A DNA stretch of 5,059 nt from Myxococcales bacterium (GTDB lineage: Bacteria > Myxococcota_A > UBA9160 > SMWR01). The stretch lies in assembly GCA_022571825.1 (NCBI GenBank), contig JACZXC010000253.1, positions 1 to 5,059 on the forward strand. The letters are read 5' to 3'. Positions 1-5,059 of the stretch are shown in pieces. Position 1 is the stretch's first letter. Each line of letters starts with the position of its first letter. The notes beneath the pieces are model-generated. The model did no database searches. It was not told the DNA's origin and was given only the letters and a program-made list of their open reading frames with translations. The translations under genes were made by a program, and so were the position numbers.

Positions 1-936
1 CCTGCCGACGGGCGATTCATGGCCGAGACGCTCCTGTCGGTCGGCGACAGCGTGCGCCCGGGACAGGAACTGGGCCGCATCCAGCCTCGCCTGGGGGAGG
101 CCGGCGCCGATCGCGCCACGCTCGTCGCTGCGGAGGCCGAGGCGCAGGCGTCGCTGGATGCCACCGCATCTGACCTCGCGCGTGCCGAACGGCTGCTCGC
201 TGAGCGGGCAGTGCCCGCGCGGCGGGTCGAGGAGGCCCAGCGTGCCGCCAAGGTCGCGGAGGCGCGCCTCGTGGCCGCGCAGGCGCGTCTCGCGCAGCGC
301 GACGAGACCTTGGACGCGGGCGGAGGGTCCGCGTCGGGCAACTCGTTCGTTCTGCGTGCCCCTATCGCGGGCCGGCTCGCCGCCGTCTTTGCCGCGCTCG
401 GCGCGTCGTACGACGAAGGCGCGCCGCTCTTCAGAATTGTCCGTACCGACCGCGTCGAGCTGCAGGCGCACGTGCCGGCGTCCGATGCGCCGCTGAGGGG
501 CGAGGTCACCGAGATCGTGCTCGAGATACCGGGCCGGCCCGATCCACTCGTCCTGGAGGCGGACCACATGCACGATGCCGGAGTGATCGATCCGGTAACG
601 AGGGCGCTGCCGGTGCAGTTCGACGTGGACAATCGGGCGGGCCAGCTCCTGATCGGCCAGACGGCCGTGGCCATCCTCTACATGGGCGCGCGCGAGCGGA
701 TGCCGGCCGTGCCGAAGGATGCCGTGCTGACTGAGGCGGGGCGTCCCTACGTGTTCGTCCAAACGGGCGGCGAGAGTTTCACCCGGCGATTTATCGAGGT
801 CGGCCTGCGGGACGGCGATCTGGTGGGCGTGCGCGCCGGCGTACAGACGGGCGAGCGCGTCGTCACCCGCGGCGCCTACGACGTCCAGCTCGCCTCGGCG
901 GCCGGCGGGTTGCCGGCGGAAGGGCACCTGCACTGA
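1..936 (+). CDS. RND efflux periplasmic adaptor (membrane fusion protein), 5' partial
   Basis: This is the 3' part of a HlyD/CusB-type adaptor, which links an inner-membrane RND pump to an outer-membrane channel in the periplasm. The frame is open to the window edge (311 visible residues), and the first codons already lie in the first lipoyl half (PADGRF, then SVGDSVRPGQELGRI), so the ATG at 19 is internal and the true start is upstream. In order: lipoyl half 1 (about 1-30); an Ala/Glu/Arg-rich alpha-helical hairpin (about 38-102); lipoyl half 2 (about 114-150, with LRAPIAGRL); a beta-barrel (about 151-230); and a membrane-proximal domain (about 231-300, with VPKDAVL). The C-terminus EGHLH is a short His-containing tail like those of CzcB/CusB-type adaptors. 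The TGA is 1 nt from the pump ATG, indicating an operon with translational coupling. The heavy-metal substrate is inferred from the neighbouring pump class; the ion cannot be told. Confidence 0.9.
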   Translation, partial: PADGRFMAETLLSVGDSVRPGQELGRIQPRLGEAGADRATLVAAEAEAQASLDATASDLARAERLLAERAVPARRVEEAQRAAKVAEARLVAAQARLAQRDETLDAGGGSASGNSFVLRAPIAGRLAAVFAALGASYDEGAPLFRIVRTDRVELQAHVPASDAPLRGEVTEIVLEIPGRPDPLVLEADHMHDAGVIDPVTRALPVQFDVDNRAGQLLIGQTAVAILYMGARERMPAVPKDAVLTEAGRPYVFVQTGGESFTRRFIEVGLRDGDLVGVRAGVQTGERVVTRGAYDVQLASAAGGLPAEGHLH

Positions 937-937
937 C

Positions 938-1972
938 ATGAAACCTCTTATTCGATGGTCGATTGACCATCACGGGATCGTGATCGCCCTGTCGGTGCTG
1001 CTGCTCGCCGCGGGGATCTGGACGGCCCGCGACATGCCGGTCGACGTGTTCCCCGACCTGACGGCGCCTACGGTGACGATCCTCGCGGAAGGCCACGGGA
1101 TGGCCCCAGAGGAGATGGAATCGCTGGTGGTCTTTCCGATCGAGAGCGCCATCAACGGCGTCTCGGGCGTGCGCCGTGTCCGCTCGGCGAGCGCCGTGGG
1201 CATCGGAGTCGTCTGGGTGGAATTCGACTGGGGCGTCGATATCTACATCGCGCGCCAGCTCGTGGCGGAGAAGCTGGCGCTCGTGGCCGGCGCGCTGCCG
1301 CCACAGGTTGAACGGCCGGTCCTGGCGCCGATCTCGTCGATCATGGGCGAGATTCTCTTCTTCGCGCTCTCGTCCGAGAGCGTCGATCCGCTCACCCTGC
1401 GGACCGTGGCGGACACAGTCGTCCGCCGGAGGCTGCTCGCCGTGCCGGGTGTCTCGCAGGTGACGCCGATCGGCGGGGCGGAGCGGCAGTTCCAGGTGGT
1501 GGCGCACCCCGAAGCGCTGCGGGCGAACAACGTGTCGCTCACGGAGCTCCTCGATGCGGCTCGTGGCGCGAGCGAGAACGCGTCGGCTGGCATTTATACC
1601 GAGGGCCCGCAGGAATACGTGCTCCAGGTCATAGGCCGTACCCGCGCCGTCGACGAGATCGGCGAGAGCGTCGTGGCGATGCGTGGCACGCGGCCCGTAC
1701 TGATCCGCGACGTCGCGGACGTGCGTGAAGGCGCGGCTCTCAAGCGTGGAGAGGGGTCGCGCAACGGCTTGCCCGCGGTCATCGTCGGCGTGCAGAAGCA
1801 GCCTGGCGCGAACACGATTGAGGTCACCGCGCTCCTCGACCGCGAACTCGATGCGTTGCAGGAGGAGCTGCCTCCGGGGATCACGATCGATCGGCTGATA
1901 TTCCGGCAGGCCGACTTCATCCAGGTCGCCGTCAACAACGTGATCGCCGCGCTGCGTGACGGCGGCTTCCTG
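938..1972 (+). pseudogene. 5' fragment of heavy-metal-type (CzcA/CusA-like) RND efflux pump
   Basis: A full-length protein of this family is a trimeric proton-driven inner-membrane transporter that works with the adaptor encoded just upstream. Visible parts: a first membrane helix at about residues 13-28 (IVIALSVLLLAAGIW); the conserved entry to the porter domain, DVFPDLTAPTVTI (37-49); a block typical of HME-RND pumps, FPIESAINGVSGVRRVRSAS (66-85), a little further on; DIYIARQLVAEKL (101-113); and the remaining periplasmic porter subdomains up to IFRQADFIQVAVNNVIAALRDG, which normally leads straight into helix 2. The sequence leaves the family at about residue 343-346. Helices 2-12, including the proton-relay residues of helix 4 and the second porter half, are missing, so this piece cannot transport. 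HME class is assigned from these blocks; the metal is unknown. Confidence 0.88.
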
Positions 1973-2521
1973 GTGATCGAAAAGCCCTGGCCCGGCATGT
2001 TGCGGGGGATCTGGGGCGACCCCAAACGGTATCGGGAGCAGTACTGGAGCAAGTTCCGGAACATCTACTTCGCGGGGGACGGGGCCCACCGCGACGCGAA
2101 GGGCTATTTCTGGATCATGGGGCGCATCGATGATGTGATGAACGTCTCGGGACACCGGATCGGGACCATGGAGGTGGAAAGTGCGCTGGCATCGCACGGA
2201 GACGTAGCCGAAGCCGCTGTGGTGGGGCGCCCGGACGACCTCACGGGTACCGCCATCGTCGCTTTCGTGACGCCTCGGATCGGTACGCGGGCAGACGGGG
2301 AGCTCCGCAAGAGCCTGCTGGATCGGGTTTCCCGTCAGATCGGTCCGATCGCCAAGCCCGCCGATATCCGGTTCACGGACGCCCTTCCCAAGACGCGCTC
2401 GGGAAAGATCATGCGACGACTCCTCCGCGACATCGCGGCCGGTCGGCAGATCGTCGGGGACACCACGACCCTGGAGGACTACAGCGTGCTCGCGAATCTG
2501 CGCGAAAGCGGAGAGGCGTAG
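938..2521 (+). CDS. Chimeric ORF: RND pump N-terminus joined in frame to acetyl-CoA synthetase C-terminus
   Basis: One uninterrupted 527-codon frame runs from ATG 938 to TAG 2519-2521. Residues 1 to about 343 are the start of a CzcA/CusA-type RND pump; residues from about 342 to 527 are the end of an AMP-forming acetyl-CoA synthetase. I know of no family with this architecture. An RND pump is usually about 1,030-1,060 residues with 12 membrane helices; an acetyl-CoA synthetase is about 650. The product would put a cytosolic enzyme tail where the second membrane helix should begin, after a periplasmic domain, so neither activity is expected. Start choice is clear: the ATG follows the adaptor stop by 1 nt, with GGAAGGG at 918-924 as a distant SD-like stretch. 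The frame is probably an assembly or recombination chimera. The two halves are described separately below. Confidence 0.85.
   Translation: MKPLIRWSIDHHGIVIALSVLLLAAGIWTARDMPVDVFPDLTAPTVTILAEGHGMAPEEMESLVVFPIESAINGVSGVRRVRSASAVGIGVVWVEFDWGVDIYIARQLVAEKLALVAGALPPQVERPVLAPISSIMGEILFFALSSESVDPLTLRTVADTVVRRRLLAVPGVSQVTPIGGAERQFQVVAHPEALRANNVSLTELLDAARGASENASAGIYTEGPQEYVLQVIGRTRAVDEIGESVVAMRGTRPVLIRDVADVREGAALKRGEGSRNGLPAVIVGVQKQPGANTIEVTALLDRELDALQEELPPGITIDRLIFRQADFIQVAVNNVIAALRDGGFLVIEKPWPGMLRGIWGDPKRYREQYWSKFRNIYFAGDGAHRDAKGYFWIMGRIDDVMNVSGHRIGTMEVESALASHGDVAEAAVVGRPDDLTGTAIVAFVTPRIGTRADGELRKSLLDRVSRQIGPIAKPADIRFTDALPKTRSGKIMRRLLRDIAAGRQIVGDTTTLEDYSVLANLRESGEA
1955..1978 (+). other. Chimeric junction between RND pump and acetyl-CoA synthetase sequence
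   Basis: The codons for R340-D-G-G-F-L-V-I347 are the transition zone. RDG belongs to the pump consensus ahead of helix 2 (ALRDG followed by a hydrophobic run). GGFLVI followed by E-K-P-W-P-G-M belongs to the synthetase. The stretch at about 1961-1974 could be encoded by either parent, so the crossover is a short shared sequence. Upstream glycine codons are mostly GGC and downstream ones mostly GGG/GGA/GGT. No inverted repeat, target duplication or insertion sequence is visible at the join. Confidence 0.75.
1961..2521 (+). pseudogene. acsA: 3' fragment of acetyl-CoA synthetase (AMP-forming), C-terminal domain
   Basis: This is the C-terminal about 185 residues of acetyl-CoA synthetase, the cytosolic enzyme that makes acetyl-CoA from acetate, ATP and CoA through acetyl-AMP. 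In numbering of the fused ORF: GGFLVIEKPWPGMLRGIWGD (342-361); YFAGDGAHRD with the ATP-ribose-binding Asp (D381); GRIDDVMNVSGHRIG (395-409), the hinge/A8 region with R396 and R407; E412/E414 in the following EVES; and PKTRSGKIMRRLLR (484-497), the A10 motif with K490, the adenylation lysine that is acetylated in bacterial Acs. The ending GDTTTLEDYSVLANL is typical of Acs proper rather than propionyl-CoA or acyl-CoA ligases. The whole large N-terminal domain (acetate pocket, P-loop) is absent. Every C-terminal landmark is intact, so the loss is due to the junction and not to decay. Confidence 0.9.
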
Positions 2522-2530
2522 CCCGCGTCC

Positions 2531-2538
2531 GGGGGGAG
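2531..2538 (+). promoter_or_regulatory. Ribosome binding site of the exported Cys-tailed protein
   Basis: GGGGGGAG lies 7 nt before the ATG at 2546. This strong Shine-Dalgarno match fixes that start, and the signal peptide that begins there agrees. The 24-nt gap after the synthetase stop has no room for a separate promoter, so the gene was probably cotranscribed with the intact acetyl-CoA synthetase gene in its source genome. Confidence 0.7.
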
Positions 2539-2545
2539 ACCGACG

Positions 2546-3754
2546 ATGCGCTGGCTTCCGGCCGCGCTCGGGTTTCTCTTCAGCGCCGTCGGGCCCGCCC
2601 TGGCGGCCGAAACCACGGCGGACCCGATCGCTGCGGAGACACCGGCCGAGCTCACCCGCGAGGAGCGGATCCAGGTCCTGATCGAGCAGACCGGGATCGC
2701 GAATTGGATCCGGGAGGCGCCCGCTCTGGCAGCCGGCCATGTGTTGAACGCCCTGGGAAAACACACAGGCGGCGGCAGCCAGAATCTGGCCGACACCTTC
2801 GCTGGCCACTTCGCCCCGGAGCCGATCCTGCAACGGGTCGCCGAAGCGCTCCTCGAGCGCTACGACGCGAAGGCCGTCGAAGCCATCGACCACTGGCATC
2901 GATCCCACACCGGATCCGAGATCGCCGCGTCCGGGGCGTCGGCCGCTTCCCCGGCTGGAAGAGCACAGCTCGCGGACTACATCCGACGCCTTCGCACCGA
3001 TCCACCTTCGATGCGTCGGCGCAGGCTCGGCCGGCGGATCGCAGAGGCGACGGGACTTCCGGAGCGGAGAACCTCGATATCCGTCGCGATGAACTTCACC
3101 GTCACACAGGTCCTGGATCGCCTGCTGCGGGTGCCCCGGATCGATGACGGCGACGTGCAGCAGCGGCTGCTCGCGAACATCGAACGGCGGCTGTCGGGTT
3201 CGATCCGGACCCAGTCGGTTTCCCACGTTCTGTTCGCGACGCGAATGCTACCTACGGAGCAGCTCGTCGAGTATCTCCACTTCGTCGAGAGCGACGCCGC
3301 CCAGTGGATCTGGCGGATTTCCAACCAAGAGTACCAGAGGAGCGTGCGAGCGAGTCTCGAGGTCTTTGCCCGGGACTTCTCGGAGTTTCTCGAGCAACGC
3401 GACACCCCCCTGCACCGCGAAGCCCAGCGCGAAGAAGGGGAAAGATTCGGGGCTCGAACCCGAGACCGAGAATGCGTTCGCGAGGCCTTTCGCCGCGATC
3501 GCCGCTGCAAGGATCTGGTCTGTGAGATCGGCACCGCCGACTTCCTCGGCGCCTGTCTCGACGCGAGCCGTCGAACCGAGAGCTTCTGCGCGGAATCGGC
3601 GACCCGCGGCGACCCCAAGGCCCGGTCGCGCTGGCGTACCCGGGCCTGTGTCGACCGCGACCGCAAGGATCGCATCTGCCTGGCTCTAATGGCGGAGGTT
3701 CAGGACCATTGCCAGAGCCTGAAAGAGGCCTCGAGTTTAACCCGCGGTCGATAG
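2546..3754 (+). CDS. Exported protein of unknown function, repeated helical halves and Cys-rich tail
   Basis: I do not recognise a named gene. The 402-residue product starts with a signal peptide (hydrophobic core about 4-16, cleavage probably after ALA at 18-20 or A21), so it is periplasmic or secreted; there is no other membrane segment. Residues 42-126 and 162-255 look like two diverged copies of one helical unit: each opens with I-x2-x-TG[IL], carries a helix ending in VLNAL or VLDRL, and ends with an acidic/aromatic helix (KAVEAIDHWHRSHTGSEI and EQLVEYLHFVESDAAQWI). This resembles DUF2059-type helical proteins, but only weakly. All 8 cysteines lie in the last 93 residues (310, 321, 326, 337, 348, 368, 378, 389), mostly spaced CX10C, as expected for disulfide-stapled helices. 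A charged Arg/Glu linker (about 285-309) separates the parts. The gene follows the synthetase by 24 nt and overlaps the converging phosphatase gene at its end. Function is unknown. Confidence 0.8.
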   Translation: MRWLPAALGFLFSAVGPALAAETTADPIAAETPAELTREERIQVLIEQTGIANWIREAPALAAGHVLNALGKHTGGGSQNLADTFAGHFAPEPILQRVAEALLERYDAKAVEAIDHWHRSHTGSEIAASGASAASPAGRAQLADYIRRLRTDPPSMRRRRLGRRIAEATGLPERRTSISVAMNFTVTQVLDRLLRVPRIDDGDVQQRLLANIERRLSGSIRTQSVSHVLFATRMLPTEQLVEYLHFVESDAAQWIWRISNQEYQRSVRASLEVFARDFSEFLEQRDTPLHREAQREEGERFGARTRDRECVREAFRRDRRCKDLVCEIGTADFLGACLDASRRTESFCAESATRGDPKARSRWRTRACVDRDRKDRICLALMAEVQDHCQSLKEASSLTRGR

Positions 3755-4348
3755 GCCTTCCGGATCACTCGAACGGCGCCCCGCAAACCAGGTGCCGTCG
3801 GCGTTTCTGGACAACGACACGACACCACCGAGCTCGGGATGTCCGTCTTCGAGGGGATGACTCAGAAGCTTCTCCGCGATCATGCGAATGATCCCCTTGT
3901 GCACCACGAGAAGAACGGCACTCGCGCCGCCCTCGATCATCCGGTCGAGGCCGCGATTCACTCGGGCGCGAAATTCGGCGCGAGGCTCGCCGCCCGGGAA
4001 CTCGAAAGCTTCGACCTTCCCTTGCCAGTCCTGGTAGAGTACCGGGTCCGAGTCGCGGATCTCTTCCCCCGTGAGTCCTTCCCAGCGTCCGAAGTCGATC
4101 TCGCGGAAGTCGTCCTCAAGACGAACCGTCGCGCCGCCAGCGACGATCGACGCTCCCTCCCATGAACGACGCAGGGGACTGGCCACCACCAGATCGAAGA
4201 CCTCGGTTCGCAGCGCCTTCGCCACACGGCGCAGCTGCCCGCGACCTTCGTCGGAGAGCGGGACGTCACTGCTGCCGTGGAAGCGAACGCTGGAGTTCCC
4301 GATGGTCTCACCGTGGCGGATCATCACGATTCGACGGAGCTTCGACAT
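3737..4348 (-). CDS. Histidine phosphatase family protein (phosphoglycerate mutase-like)
   Basis: This 203-residue cytosolic protein belongs to the branch-1 histidine phosphatase superfamily, which removes phosphate through a phospho-histidine intermediate. Key residues are all visible: IRHGET at 10-15 with nucleophile H12 and R11; N18 in the following loop; SPLRRS at 57-62 with R60; the acid E83 in FREIDFGRWEG; and the second histidine H150 in LLVVHKGIIRMI. The usual HGG after the second histidine is HKG here. Length fits the CobC/GpmB-like phosphatases and is shorter than true dPGM (about 230-250). The start at 4348 is chosen because RHGET sits 10 residues in and GGGAGG precedes it; the open frame further upstream is Arg/Pro-rich and antisense to the next gene. 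The substrate cannot be told: it could be alpha-ribazole phosphate, a phospho-sugar or phosphoglycerate. The gene is divergent from the M23-type gene and convergent, with an 18-nt overlap, to the exported protein gene. Confidence 0.9.
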   Translation of the reverse strand: MSKLRRIVMIRHGETIGNSSVRFHGSSDVPLSDEGRGQLRRVAKALRTEVFDLVVASPLRRSWEGASIVAGGATVRLEDDFREIDFGRWEGLTGEEIRDSDPVLYQDWQGKVEAFEFPGGEPRAEFRARVNRGLDRMIEGGASAVLLVVHKGIIRMIAEKLLSHPLEDGHPELGGVVSLSRNADGTWFAGRRSSDPEGLSTAG

Positions 4349-4352
4349 CCGA

Positions 4353-4358
4353 CCTCCC
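4353..4358 (-). promoter_or_regulatory. Ribosome binding site of the histidine phosphatase gene
   Basis: Read on the minus strand, GGGAGG stands 4 nt before the ATG at 4348. The spacing is slightly short but the match is good. It supports this start over the longer upstream open frame. Confidence 0.65.
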
Positions 4359-4402
4359 GAACTCGGGGGTTCCTGGCAAAAGCCGAGTCCTTCGGCGGGC
4401 GG

Positions 4403-4431
4403 AGGATCGGCGACGCGGCGGTCGTCGTCAA
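4403..4431 (-). promoter_or_regulatory. Candidate sigma-70-type promoter for the histidine phosphatase gene
   Basis: On the minus strand a TTGACG box (4426-4431, 5 of 6 matches to TTGACA) is followed after 17 nt by GATCCT (4403-4408). The -10 match is poor (3 of 6, lacking the first T). Transcription would start near 4396 and leave a leader of about 48 nt. The position is right for a divergent control region, but the call rests mainly on the -35 box. Confidence 0.3.
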
Positions 4432-4437
4432 TGCGCG

Positions 4438-5059
4438 GTGGCTTCGAAACGTCTGGTAGACTCCCGCCGCCTTCCGCGCCCAGAGCGCGCGTCCGCAGGG
4501 CGGCTTGGGGGAATCGGTACGCCGCGCTTTCTGCTGGTATTCCTGCTTCTGGTCTGGATCGCCGGGGCCGTGGGCATCGGTTGGTTCCGGTGGGAGGGAT
4601 CGCCGCCGGAGCTCGCTGGACCCGACCGGATCTGGATCGGCGCCGCTCCTCGGGTGATCCCCTTCGAGCTGGTGGATTCCGGCGCGGGGCCGCGGGAGGT
4701 CCGGGCGGTGCTGCGACACGCACGCGGAGAGGTGGAACTGTTGCGGACGCAATACCCGGGCAACTGGCTATCGGGCGGTTCGGGGGGGGAATCGGCTCGT
4801 TTCGACCTGGTCGTCGACCCGTCGCGGCTCGACCTGAAGAGCGGAGACGCCTTTCTGCGTATCGTCGCAACCGACTGGTCCTGGCGACGCAACCGGACGA
4901 CCCGCGAAATCCCCGTCGTCATCGACCTGGAGCCGCCTCGAATTCGCGTGACCAGTGGCTATACCAATGTTCGCCGCGGCGGTACGGGAGCCGTCGGCTA
5001 CCGGGTCTCCGAAGCCACGGTTCGGGACGGCGTTCGCGTGGGGCACCTCCGCTTCCGCG
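4438..5059 (+). CDS. M23-family peptidase-like envelope protein, N-terminal part (3' partial)
   Basis: The frame is open to the window end. A membrane anchor (PRFLLVFLLLVWIAGAVGIG, from 4522) is followed by WFRWEGSPPE and a beta-rich extracytoplasmic region: WIGAAPRVIPFELVDSGAGP, FDLVVDPSRLDLKSGDAFLRI, then a second unit starting DLEPPRIRVTSGYTNVRRGG and ending in YRVSE and DGVRVGHLRF. As I remember it, this two-unit arrangement, including the PPxIxVxSG and RRGGTGxVxYRVSE blocks, precedes the catalytic LytM/M23 domain in peptidoglycan endopeptidases of deltaproteobacterial lineages. The zinc motifs (HxxxD, HxH) would lie beyond the window, so peptidase activity is inferred and not seen. No ATG occurs in this frame. 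GTG 4438 is the only canonical start before the anchor but lacks an SD; ACG 4519 has a well-spaced GGGGGA. I give 4438 as the outer limit, and the true start is uncertain. Confidence 0.72.
   Translation, partial: MASKRLVDSRRLPRPERASAGRLGGIGTPRFLLVFLLLVWIAGAVGIGWFRWEGSPPELAGPDRIWIGAAPRVIPFELVDSGAGPREVRAVLRHARGEVELLRTQYPGNWLSGGSGGESARFDLVVDPSRLDLKSGDAFLRIVATDWSWRRNRTTREIPVVIDLEPPRIRVTSGYTNVRRGGTGAVGYRVSEATVRDGVRVGHLRFR
4454..4462 (+). promoter_or_regulatory. Candidate extended -10 promoter for the M23-type gene
   Basis: TGGTAGACT fits an extended -10 element (TGn followed by TAnnnT). No good -35 box lies at the expected distance, as is common for extended -10 promoters. Transcription would start near 4469, giving a leader of about 50 nt before the probable start region at 4519. 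It would place the GTG at 4438 upstream of the transcript. Confidence 0.35.
4507..4512 (+). promoter_or_regulatory. Shine-Dalgarno-like GGGGGA before the membrane anchor of the M23-type gene
   Basis: GGGGGA is followed after 6 nt by ACG (4519-4521), then by codons for PRFLLVFLLLVW. The site is where a ribosome binding site and start codon would be expected, but the codon is ACG and not ATG. It argues that translation starts near 4519, either at a rare ACG or at an ATG changed by a single-base error or mutation. Confidence 0.4.

Noticed and set aside
938..2521. A working bifunctional metal pump/acetyl-CoA synthetase as a new system
   Set aside because: The pump part lacks 11 of 12 membrane helices and the synthetase part lacks its large catalytic domain. 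The topology would be incompatible, and codon use changes at the join.
863..3226. A 787-codon open frame on the minus strand spanning the pump, the synthetase fragment and the start of the exported protein gene
   Set aside because: It is Arg/Pro/His-rich without domains, lies antisense to two well supported genes that share one plus-strand frame, and is the usual result of GC-rich third positions.
3447..3463. A perfect 5-bp hairpin with a 7-nt TTCGAGC loop on the minus strand that looks like a tRNA T-arm
   Set aside because: No matching acceptor stem, anticodon arm or D-arm is found at the right distance, and the site lies within the coding sequence of the exported protein. I take it as chance and not as a tRNA or attachment site.
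3839..4459. Plus-strand open frames at 3839-4165 and 4277-4459
   Set aside because: They are antisense to the well supported phosphatase gene, have no recognisable domains, and the second ends in the divergent control region without a convincing ribosome binding site.
4349..4870. N-terminal extension of the histidine phosphatase frame by 174 codons
   Set aside because: The extension is low-complexity Arg/Pro/Ser sequence antisense to the M23-type gene. The RHGET motif near residue 10 and the GGGAGG site support the start at 4348.

Overview
The window is GC-rich, gene-dense DNA without an obvious mobile element, CRISPR array or RNA gene. It reads as two pieces of different character that meet inside one open reading frame near position 1961-1978. 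The left piece (1 to about 1970) is a heavy-metal-type RND efflux operon: the 3' part of a periplasmic adaptor gene, then, after a 1-nt gap, the first third of a CzcA/CusA-like inner-membrane pump. The right piece (about 1961 to 5059) starts with the C-terminal third of an acetyl-CoA synthetase. It continues with an exported, cysteine-tailed protein of unknown function, a convergent histidine phosphatase, and the N-terminal part of an envelope-anchored M23-type peptidase that runs off the window.

The pump fragment is joined in frame to the acetyl-CoA synthetase fragment. The join lies at a short stretch encoding DGGFLV, which fits both families: the start of the second membrane helix of the pump, and the GGFLVI strand before the PWPGM motif of the synthetase. 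Both parent proteins are incomplete, since the pump keeps only 1 of its usual 12 membrane helices and the synthetase lacks roughly its first 460 residues. Glycine codon choice changes sharply at the same point (by hand count GGC 20/29 before, 3/19 after). The simplest reading is a chimeric contig or an illegitimate recombination joining two genomes, not a new working fusion enzyme. Inferences that link the left and right genes functionally should therefore be avoided.

Organism: the right part resembles the deltaproteobacterial (Myxococcota/Desulfobacterota/Binatota-like) lineage, judged from the M23-type N-terminal module and the GC-rich codon use. The left part comes from some Gram-negative bacterium with an HME-RND system. 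Both placements are inferences from family memory, not from a search.

Layout: 1-936 adaptor (+, 5' partial); 938-2521 chimeric ORF (+); 2546-3754 exported Cys-tailed protein (+); 3737-4348 histidine phosphatase (-), overlapping the previous gene tail to tail by 18 nt; 4349-4518 divergent control region with a candidate promoter on each strand; about 4519 (or 4438) to 5059 M23-type protein (+, 3' partial). I found no convincing previously undescribed system. The items most worth checking are the junction, the repeated and CX10C-patterned unknown protein, and the missing canonical start codon of the last gene.
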